A stretch of 64,000 nt of DNA from Verrucomicrobiota bacterium (lineage in GTDB: Bacteria; Verrucomicrobiota; Verrucomicrobiae; Limisphaerales; UBA11358), in the NCBI GenBank assembly GCA_014860005.1, contig JACZKP010000078.1:1-64000 (forward strand), read 5' to 3'. Shown piece by piece: positions 54,430 through 62,700 of the stretch (within the stretch, counting starts at the first letter, position 1; the number at the start of each line of letters is the position of its first letter). Below the pieces are notes generated by a model. The model had not been told where the DNA came from. It did not search any database and saw nothing but the letters and a program-made list of their open reading frames with translations. The translations under genes and the position numbers were made by a program.

Positions 54430-57400
54430 ATGAAATGCAGTATTCGGATTGGCATACGCTCAGTTCTATCAGGCTGTGCGGTCCTCGGTTTGCTGTTCGA
54501 GGTCAGCCCTGCTGTGGCGGAGGATCCGTCCGCTGCGGGCGGGCCGGACCTCGTCGGAGTGGTCAAGCACGAGGACGGCAAGCCCTTGCGCAACGCCACG
54601 GTGTTCATTTACACCGCCGGGCCGAAGGAAGGTGTGGGCATCTTGTGCCCCTCCTGTTACGCCGATTGCCGCAAACGGGCGAAGACCGATGACGAGGGTA
54701 AATTCAAAATCGAAAGCCTCGACCCGACGCTGTTGTTCCGCCTGCTCGTCGTGGCCAAAGATCATCGGCCGGAATTTATCAGCAAAGTGGATCCCGCGCA
54801 CGAGCCGATTGAAGTCACGCTCCAGCCGGCGCGGACAGAAATCAGCCTGGACCAGCAAGTCCAGGGGCGGGTGGTGGATAAGGACAATGAACCCATCACC
54901 GGTGCCGTGGTCAGCATCCGCGGGGTGACTCGCGGTCAGGGCACACGATTCGGCGGCAATGAAGACATGGATCAGGTCGCCGTTACGGACGACGACGGTC
55001 GGTTCGTCATCAATGGCGAAACGCCGTTTGACGCCGTGGGCGTCGAGGTCGAGGCTCGTACCTTCGCCAAAGGAATTTTTCAACGTCTGGCGTCCGGCGG
55101 GAAGGTCCATGAGTTGAGGCTGACGGAGGGCGCAGCGATCGAGGGACGGTTGGTCAAGGACGGACAGCCGATGGCCGGAGCGGAGATCGGCATCAGCGGT
55201 GCCGACCGGAGCGCGGATGTTTATGTGGGGGATTTTACCGTGGGGACGGACAAGGATGGCGCTTTCTTTTTGGGGAATCTGCCGCCCAATCGCGATTACT
55301 TCATCTGCGCCAAAATGAGTTCCCTGGCCAACCAGGGCACGGTTGCCGCGCGTCGCGTGCGACTCAACGTCGACGGCTCGGTTCTGGACGTGGGCGAGGT
55401 TTCCGTTGCTCCTGGTTTCAAGCTTGAAGGCGTGATCCGTCTTACGGACGGCGAGCCGATACCGGCGAAAACGCGGGTTCTGCTCTCGCGCGACGAAGCG
55501 TGGGATTCCGCTCAGACCGAGGCGGACGAACACGGGCGTTTCTATTTCTCCGGAGTTCCCACCGACAGTCTGAGCCTGTCGGCGCGGGTCAAAGGCTATC
55601 GCCTGTCCGCTCGCAACCGGAGTCTGGATACCTTCAACCCGTTCCGACTGGTTGGAGCGCTCAAGGCCGACAAGACCGACCTTGTCCTGGAGTTCGAGCC
55701 GGGCGCCAGTCTGCAGCCAGATCGTTCCGCTTACGTGGACATTCGGCAGGAACCGTTGCTGGGCGCGGAAGCCGTCAAGGATCGCATCGGCGACATCCAT
55801 GTGACCGGCACGGTGAAAGACGCTGACACCGGAGAACCGCTGAAGAAGTTCACCGTCACCGAAGGGCGGGCCGAACAACATCTGACGGACACATTCCAGT
55901 GGTTCGCAGCCAGACAGACCGAGGTGAAGGACGGCGCCATTGACTTGTTTTTGACCAAGGGCCGGAGCGCGCCCGCCATCATGGTGGAGGCTGAAGGTTA
56001 CCTGCCGGCAATCTCCGGCGCGATCACGGGAACGGAGACGAATATCACGTTCGCTTTGAAGAAAGGCTCCGGTCCGTCCGGTATCGTCTTGAAGCCCGAT
56101 GGTGAGCCTGCCGCGGGGGTGAAGGTTTATCTCGCGGACATGCGCAACGGGGTCTATGTCCAGGACAACAACATGAAAGTGCAGGATCGGATTTACCAGG
56201 GCACGCGGACCACCACGACGGACGAGCAGGGCCGATTTGCCTTCAGACCTTACGCGGATGATTATGCCATTCTGGTTTTGGAGGACGCAGGCTTTGCTCA
56301 GGTGACGGTTGAAAACTTGAAGGATAAACCGGAGGTGAAACTCCAACCCTGGGCCAGGGTCCAAGGCAATTTGACGATTGGCGCCCGACCGGGAGCGGAT
56401 GAATCCGTGCGCCTGTGGCCGGCCCACTTGCCGTACGAATATCACCCGCGCAATTTTCCGCCGTTGAGCATGTACCTTCAGACGCAAACAGACAGCACCG
56501 GCCAGTTTTCCTTCGACCGCGTGCCGCCCATCGCTGTGCAGGTTTACCATTCGCCGAACGTGAAGGATGAAAAGATGGGAACCACGCCAATGTCACAAAC
56601 CATCAGCTTCTCCTTAAAACCCGGTGAAGTGAGAACCGTGACCATCGGCGGCAAAGGCCGCCCCGTCACCGGCCAGTTGATCGTCAACGGTTACGACGGA
56701 ACGATTGACTGGCGCGCCGACGTGTACAACCTCGAACTGATTCTCCCACCCACGGACGAGTTTCCCGACTTGCTGGCTTTGTCACGCGAGCAAAGCGCAA
56801 AAATCCAGGCGGCTGACTCCGACGAGGAGAAGCAGCGTTTGATCGAGGAAATGCGTCGGTCACGCGAGGAGGCTCTCGCACGGCAGCGCGCCTTCGCCCG
56901 GACGGAAAAGGGCCGCGAGTACTACTTCCAGAATCGGCGCTACGCTCTGAAATTTGCCCAGGACGGCAGCTTCCGCGTGGAGGACGTGCCCGGCGGGCAG
57001 TATCGCCTGCGCGTTGACCTGCGCGAAGGCGGCGAAGGGCCCATGCGCTTCTCGGCGCCGCTCATCGCCAGCCTCAACAAAGAGTTGGAAATCCCCGACT
57101 CACCTGGTGGCCGCAGCGATGAGCCGTTTGATCTTGGCAGAATTGAGTTGCAGGCCAAGAAAGTCCTCAGCGTGGGCAAGCTCGCACCCGATTTTGAAGT
57201 CAAGACCCTGGAGGAGAAGACGGTGAAGCTCTCCGACTTCGCGGGCAAATACGTGTTGCTCGATTTCTGGGCGGTCTGGTGCGGCCCCTGCGTTGCTGAA
57301 ATGCCTCACTTGAAGGCCACCTACGATGCCTTCAAGGATGATCCGCGTTTTCGGATGATCGGTCTCAGCCTCGACCCAAACATCAAGACGCTCCGGGATT

Positions 57401-57597
57401 ACGCCAGGAAGAATGAACTCGGCTGGATCATGGGCTTTCTCGGCGAGTGGTCGAAAACTGATCTGCCCAGTCAATATGGTGTGGAAGGCATTCCTTCCCT
57501 CTTTCTCATCGGCCCGGACGGCAAGATCGTGGCCAAAGGAATGCGCGGCGCGAACATCAAAGCCACAGTGAAAAGCGCCCTGGCCAAAGGCGAATGA
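54430..57597 (+). CDS. Exported carboxypeptidase-regulatory-like repeat protein with C-terminal TlpA thioredoxin
   Basis: AAGGAG at 54418-54423 precedes ATG 54430, one of the few clear Shine-Dalgarno sequences here. The 1055-residue protein has a signal peptide and several carboxypeptidase-regulatory/Cna-B-like beta repeats (VVKHEDGKPLRNATVFIYTA, GRVVDKDNEPITGAVVSI, GTVKDADTGEPLKKFTVTE, LKPDGEPAAGVKVYLADM). A redoxin/TlpA domain follows from about 918 to the end, with FWAVWCGPCVAEMPHL (Cys951, Cys954) and YGVEGIPSLFLIGPDGKIV. All redox residues are present. The domain would reduce or oxidise disulfides outside the cytoplasm; the repeats probably hold it at the surface. The partner is unknown. 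Confidence 0.9.
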   Translation: MKCSIRIGIRSVLSGCAVLGLLFEVSPAVAEDPSAAGGPDLVGVVKHEDGKPLRNATVFIYTAGPKEGVGILCPSCYADCRKRAKTDDEGKFKIESLDPTLLFRLLVVAKDHRPEFISKVDPAHEPIEVTLQPARTEISLDQQVQGRVVDKDNEPITGAVVSIRGVTRGQGTRFGGNEDMDQVAVTDDDGRFVINGETPFDAVGVEVEARTFAKGIFQRLASGGKVHELRLTEGAAIEGRLVKDGQPMAGAEIGISGADRSADVYVGDFTVGTDKDGAFFLGNLPPNRDYFICAKMSSLANQGTVAARRVRLNVDGSVLDVGEVSVAPGFKLEGVIRLTDGEPIPAKTRVLLSRDEAWDSAQTEADEHGRFYFSGVPTDSLSLSARVKGYRLSARNRSLDTFNPFRLVGALKADKTDLVLEFEPGASLQPDRSAYVDIRQEPLLGAEAVKDRIGDIHVTGTVKDADTGEPLKKFTVTEGRAEQHLTDTFQWFAARQTEVKDGAIDLFLTKGRSAPAIMVEAEGYLPAISGAITGTETNITFALKKGSGPSGIVLKPDGEPAAGVKVYLADMRNGVYVQDNNMKVQDRIYQGTRTTTTDEQGRFAFRPYADDYAILVLEDAGFAQVTVENLKDKPEVKLQPWARVQGNLTIGARPGADESVRLWPAHLPYEYHPRNFPPLSMYLQTQTDSTGQFSFDRVPPIAVQVYHSPNVKDEKMGTTPMSQTISFSLKPGEVRTVTIGGKGRPVTGQLIVNGYDGTIDWRADVYNLELILPPTDEFPDLLALSREQSAKIQAADSDEEKQRLIEEMRRSREEALARQRAFARTEKGREYYFQNRRYALKFAQDGSFRVEDVPGGQYRLRVDLREGGEGPMRFSAPLIASLNKELEIPDSPGGRSDEPFDLGRIELQAKKVLSVGKLAPDFEVKTLEEKTVKLSDFAGKYVLLDFWAVWCGPCVAEMPHLKATYDAFKDDPRFRMIGLSLDPNIKTLRDYARKNELGWIMGFLGEWSKTDLPSQYGVEGIPSLFLIGPDGKIVAKGMRGANIKATVKSALAKGE

Positions 57598-57999
57598 ACC
57601 CAGATCCAGGCTTCGGGCACAGCAATTCTGCCCGTGATCCTCGATGTGCTGCCGTGCGTCCCGTGGGCGCGATGCTCATCCGACTGACGACGACGGAGGT
57701 GATGGTACCGGTAGTCGCACCATCGCCTGAGTTGGCTTCGTCCCGCTGAGGTGACGGGTCTGGATCTGTGAGGGCGCCGCAGGGGAAGTACACTGGAGTC
57801 TCTATCCATCTGGCAATGCGTCATGGATCGTAGTTTGAAGATAGCTCTTCGCTGTTTTCAGCGGAACCGGCACGGAGGCACGGGTGACTCGGGCGCTTTC
57901 AACGCCCCCGGGGGCCACTTCCCTCTCGGCGGGAGAGAATTGCCCGCACAGGTTCGGGCATGGAACCCCTGAACCGTGAAGCGGCAGTCCCGCGCGAAG
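57598..57999. other. Intergenic stretch, nothing recognised
   Basis: No protein-like frame, promoter or terminator could be supported between the TlpA-fusion stop and the palindromic element at 58000. Short open frames exist on both strands but have no coherent motif. Confidence 0.5.
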
Positions 58000-58096
58000 A
58001 GCGGCGCTGAAGCCGCACGCACTCCAAACGCTTCGCGACCTTTAAGCGTCACCAATGCTCGCGAAGCGCTTGGAGTGCGGCGGATTTATAGCCGCC
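58000..58096. repeat. Bipartite palindromic element
   Basis: GCACTCCAAACGCTTCGCG (58019-58037) faces its inverted copy (58060-58078) with 18 of 19 bases matching. The outer ends carry their own hairpins, GCGGC-GCTGAA-GCCGC (58001-58016) and GGCGG-ATTTATAG-CCGCC (58079-58096). The architecture (two hairpins in opposed orientation) is the same as in the dusB element, but the sequence differs. Confidence 0.7.
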
Positions 58097-58206
58097 TTGG
58101 GCGAAGGGGTTCAGGGGGCAGATCCGCTCACTGGCGACGTCTTGAGCAGTGCGGATTGGCTCTACCGAAGTCAGCGATCAACCTTGAACCTGGGCGCGAA
58201 TGACTC

Positions 58207-58428
58207 ATGAACCGCCGGTTGTCGGGCGAGTGGCTTGGCCTTTCCAACGACGAGATTGCTCTCGCCCGCCGATTATTCCAGCTTCAATCCCGCGACTCAC
58301 GACTCGGCTTCGAAGCTTCAAATCATTACTTCTATGTCCCGCACGATCTGCGGGAGAAAGTTCTGAACTGCCGGGACCTGCTGGTTCGTTGGCTGCCCAC
58401 GCTCCGTTCGCCCCAAACTGAGGGATAG
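58207..58428 (+). pseudogene. Duplicated C-terminal fragment of the Tat TIM-barrel protein
   Basis: The 73-codon frame reads NDEIALARRLFQLQSRDSRL and GFEASNHYFYVPHDLREKVL, and over 50 residues matches the C-terminus of the 51898 protein at 44 positions. The nucleotide sequence is also similar but has many silent changes, so the copy is old. The first 735 residues of that protein are absent. The reading frame is intact, so a live mini-protein cannot be excluded, but the remnant of a second copy is more likely. Confidence 0.65.
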
Positions 58429-58585
58429 TTTCAGTGGCAAACCCAGGGGCCGCGAGCCGATCAAACTGAGTCCGCTCGGTCGGCGATGATAGTTCAATGC
58501 GGGTCGAGAGCTCGGATTGGGGAACGCCAACCGAGTGTCCATTACAGTGCTATCTCCCACCATCGCGCAATTCTGAGAAGAATTT

Positions 58586-58678
58586 TTAACGCAGAGGACG
58601 CCAAGGTTGGCGCCGAGGAACGCGGAGGTGGATTTTCTTTGCGACCTTTGCGAGAACCTCTGCGCCCTCTGCGGTTAA
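58586..58678. repeat. Palindromic repeat with TTAACGCAGAGG-type ends
   Basis: The left end TTAACGCAGAGGACGC and right end GCGCCCTCTGCGGTTAA form an imperfect inverted pair around Glu/Arg-coding-like purine-rich DNA. The core GCAGAGG...CCTCTGC is of a type often seen repeated in environmental bacterial genomes. It fills the 385-bp gap before the pseudopilin gene with the terminator below; nothing else recognised there. Confidence 0.55.
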
Positions 58679-58722
58679 CCCGGGCGGCGTGGGTTTGGTT
58701 TGCGCCTCTGCTGAATGTGAAG

Positions 58723-58748
58723 AAGGCGCGCTGCTCTCAGCGCGCCTT
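58723..58748 (-). terminator. Terminator of the second pseudopilin gene
   Basis: AAGGCGCGCTG (58748-58738 on the minus strand) and CAGCGCGCCTT (58733-58723) form an 11-bp stem with a 4-base loop, 65 bp past the stop at 58814. The T-rich tail is short (CTTC), so efficiency may be moderate. Confidence 0.6.
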
Positions 58749-58813
58749 GCTCGAAGAAACAAATCGGACAATTCTGATTCCGTATTTCTGGTTACGCTGG
58801 TTTCAAGCGCAGG

Positions 58814-59650
58814 TTATGGAATCATGCGGGTTGACCGTTCCTGCATCCAGAACACGTCCGGATCCCGGCCGCCAACGGGTGTGGGGTAGGGCCGCACCTG
58901 ACCTTGCAGGGGCTTTTGCAGAATGAACGGATTTCTCCACTTCTTTAACTCCGCGTGACCGTCGGCGAAGGAAAAACCGCCCGCCCCGCCGTGATAGCTG
59001 CCCGGAGAATCCACGATGGTGGCCGTCGTCGTGGGGTAGCTCACCATGTCCACCACGAACATGCCGTCGTTGATGCTGTCTTCCCGCTCATCCAGAAACA
59101 CGATGGTTCTGCTCACTCCGGGATCAAACATGTCGGAACTCTTGCGATAGATACGATACTGTCGGGACTGGTCGCCGGTGGTGGTATTTGACCAATTCAT
59201 AGGCCGGTTTTCGCCGCGACCGCCCACCCAGTTGAGCATGGACATGGTGCGCACCCGCGGCATGGTTTGTCCGCGGTAAGTAACAACACTTCGGTCGGCG
59301 GGACACTTGAAAATGCCCTGACTCTTGCCGGTGTACGTCCAGAGGATGCTCTGCTTGAGGTTGTAGTCCACATCCCAGTTGTCGCGGGCATCAGTGTAAT
59401 CCAGCCACCCACCCACCCATTCATGCGGGCCATGCTTGACGTGGGGCAGCACCTCGCGGTTGTCATCCACGTACAGTCGCCAAGCGAGCAGCAACTGGCG
59501 GTGGTTGTTCATGCAGGATATTCCCTGCGCCTTGGTCTTGGCGCGCGACAACGCGGGCAGGAGCATCCCGGCAAGAATCGCGATGATCGCGATCACCACC
59601 AGCAACTCAATCAGCGTGAAACCTCTGTCAGCTTTGAACCGGACTTTCAT
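58814..59650 (-). CDS. Second pseudopilin-like protein with H-X9-DG motif
   Basis: From ATG 59650 the protein has 278 residues; the 29 residues of the longer frame lie over the terminator region and are Arg-rich. The prepilin signal is [20 protein letters not shown] after MKVRFKADR. The C-terminal motif [17 protein letters not shown] is the H-X9-DG site. The protein resembles the one at 44789 in the first 45 residues and the motif, less elsewhere. It follows a large LamG protein gene on the same strand, separated by a terminator. Confidence 0.9.
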   Translation of the reverse strand: MKVRFKADRGFTLIELLVVIAIIAILAGMLLPALSRAKTKAQGISCMNNHRQLLLAWRLYVDDNREVLPHVKHGPHEWVGGWLDYTDARDNWDVDYNLKQSILWTYTGKSQGIFKCPADRSVVTYRGQTMPRVRTMSMLNWVGGRGENRPMNWSNTTTGDQSRQYRIYRKSSDMFDPGVSRTIVFLDEREDSINDGMFVVDMVSYPTTTATIVDSPGSYHGGAGGFSFADGHAELKKWRNPFILQKPLQGQVRPYPTPVGGRDPDVFWMQERSTRMIP

Positions 59651-59715
59651 ACTTTCACCATTCCTGCGTTGGAGACGCCGCCCCGAAAGGCGGCGCCGTT
59701 GTTGAATCAATATAT

Positions 59716-59750
59716 CCTCAAACCAGCGGCCTGCCACCGCAGGCCGCTGG
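59716..59750 (-). terminator. Terminator of the large LamG gene
   Basis: CCAGCGGCCTGC (59750-59739, minus strand) and GCAGGCCGCTGG (59734-59723) make a perfect 12-bp stem with a 4-base loop, followed by TTTGAGG, 15 bp after the stop at 59765. Confidence 0.75.
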
Positions 59751-59764
59751 CTTTGTTTAACTCA

Positions 59765-62700
59765 TTACTTCGCGACCACGCGGTAGTACGCCCCACCAGC
59801 GGGCGGATTCGGGTCCGTGAACGTCGTGGCCGTCAGGTTGTCAGCAATCTTCACGAAGCTTGCAGGGTCGGCGACATTGGTGCCGCGCCACACTTCATAC
59901 GTGGCGTTGGCGCCGGCCGATCCCCAGTTCAACTCGAAGCCCCCGGTCACAAAGCTCCCACCGGAGATTGAGAAGCTCGGCAGGCCGAATGAGATGATCT
60001 CAATGTCATCAAGGTAAACCGGCGGATGGCCGGAACCGTTGGAGGAACTCCACGCCGCCATAAACGTCGGCCCCCACGTCGGCGCGGCGCCAACGTACGG
60101 CGCCCGGTCCACAATGACCGTGGGACTGGCGCTGCTGGGATTCTTGATGATGGAGTAACGGCCGTCGCTGTTGTGCGTGATCACCGCATACTCTTCCCAA
60201 ACGTCCGGCGTGTAATCCACCCCGGTGTCCACCCACGCCGCGTTGTAATAGGTCAGGGACGTGGCATCGCCAATGGTGGCGTCGCGCGAACCGTAGCCGA
60301 GCAGCGCCTTGTCGCCGGAATAAGCGCTGGTGCCTTCGACGCCATAAAGAGACATCCGCAAGTAGGTAGCCACGGTCCCCGGCACGGAAGCCGGCACCCG
60401 CGCCCACCACCTGATCTGGACGTCCGTCCCCGGAGGCGTGCCCCAAGCAAGGGTGACGCCGGCGCGTTGGCCGCCCTCGATTTTCAGACTGTTGTTGCCG
60501 GATCGAGGAGTCACCACGGATGAATCCACAACCTGGATTTTGGCCGGGGCCAACGGACGACCGCCACCGGCCGCGGTGCCATCGGTTTCAGTGGTGATCC
60601 ACGCTCCCAGCGGATCCGCGTCAATCAATCCACCTGCACTACTGGCCGGGTAGCCTTCAAAGCCCTCGGTGAAGGTGGTGGTCAAGTCAATCGAACCGTC
60701 CACCGTCAGCTTGATGTCATCAATGGCGAAGAAGCCATCGTCGGCGCTGTTGCCCTCGTTGACGATTCGCATCATCGTAGGCATGGGTGTTTCACTGCGC
60801 GCCGTGCCACTGTTCACCAGGAGCGGCGTGGTCATGTCGTCCACATACACACTCAAGCTCGGGCCGTTGGGATCGAACACGATCCGGTGATGTTGCCAGG
60901 CTTGGGTCAGGTGGTTGGTGCCCACCGCAGCCCAACCAGGCGCAGCCCGGACGCCGTCGTAACATACCAACGCCAGATCGTTGGTGGCGCGTCCGCCACG
61001 GTAGGCGAGAAAATCACCGCCGTTGTTATCCGAGCCCATGCCGTTCAGCAGAATGTAGAAGTTGTGGCTGCTGGTTGGTCCGCGATCCGAATAGATGCGG
61101 AAATCCAGTTGATACTTGGTGCCGCTCCGGGTCTCGCGGAAATGCACGCGCGCTTCGCTGCCCGGACGGACCAACAACGACTTCGCACCCGAAGCCGCAA
61201 GCCAGTTCACCACCTGCACCCCGCTGCCATCGGCGCCCGCGCCCGCAATCGGAATGTCATCCTGCATCTGCCACTCGATCCCCGTAGGATCCGCATCCGA
61301 CTCATCGCTTAAACTGGTGGCCACTTCGGTGTAACTCTCAAAGTCATTCTCATAAATGACCCACGGATCGGCGGACATCGGAATCGGATTGCCCGACGCG
61401 AGGTAGCTGATCTCATCCGCCGTCAACGCGCGATTCCAGACGCCGATGTCGTCAATCGCACCCCAGAAGAAGTTCCCTGCGTCCGGACCATTGCGCCCCA
61501 AGCCGGCAACCTGCCCGGCGAGCACCAAACCGGAAAGCCCGCTGCCCACAGCGGCGTCATGTCCCACGTGGGTATCTTTCAGCACGCCGTTAAGATAAAT
61601 CCGGGCCTCACCCGCCGTGGGTGTGGCGTTGCCATCGTAAACCGCCACGAGGTGAATCCATTCGTTCAGGATCAAATCCGCCTGCGGAATTCCCGGACGG
61701 GCGGCCTGACCTTCAGCCGTGGTCACTTTGAAACGCAGTTCCTGATTTCCCCGGTCGAGGTAGATCACGTAGTTGTCGCCCACCGAATCATAGACCGCTC
61801 CGAATGTTCCCGGCAGTTCGGAAGGTAGTTGCTTCAACTTGGCCCACAGCGAAACCGTGACTTGGTTCTCGTTGATATCGAGGGCGGGCGTATTTGAAAT
61901 GACAGAATAGACATTCGTGCCATCCACATCCAGGGCGCCGCCCAGCCGCGCCAGCGGCTCCGCCAACCAGGCGCTTGGACTGCCTCCAAACAGAGTGCCA
62001 TCACTCGCACCCCGCACATCGGCAATGAAGTCCGTGGCAGGATTGCTCAAGCCATCATCCAGCGGCCAATGGGCAACCAGCCCCAATGGCAGCGAGGCGG
62101 TCGGTTCATCCGGGAGCGGCACCACCGTGAGGGTGGCGGGATTGCTCTCCAGGGAAGTCACGGCGTCCTGGACCACCGCCGTGTACTGGCCAGCCGCTTC
62201 CGGTGTAACCAAGACAAACAGTCTTGAACTGGTCGCTCCGGGAACATTCGTTCCGGCGTGCTTCCACTGATAGGTGATTGGCGGCGTGCCGCCTTCGCGC
62301 ACCACGTCGAACGTCACGCGCGTTCCGGGAATGGCGGTCCGGTCTTGCGGGTGTTGCACAATGGCCAACTGATCCGGGTCCAGTGCCTCGACCGGAACAA
62401 AATTCCCCGAAGCCAGGTAGCCAATGGCATCCACACTCAACGCTTGTCCCCACACTGCGATGTCATCAAGCGTGCTGCTGAAGAAATATAGGGCCTGAGC
62501 TCCGTTGCGACCCAGGGCAGCGACTTGGCCCGCGCGGACATTACCCGTCAATCCCGTTCCCACAGCGCCGTCGTGACCCACATGGGTGTCCATCAGTTCA
62601 CCGTTCAGATAGACGCGCGCTTCACCCACCGTCGGGCTTGCTTTCCCATCATAAACACCTACTACGTGAATCCACTCGCCCACCGTCAGCCTGGCTTCGG

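Noticed and set aside
54469..56550. A 693-codon open frame on the minus strand
   Set aside because: It lies opposite the TlpA-fusion gene, has no domain or signal peptide, and its composition mirrors the codon bias of the real gene.
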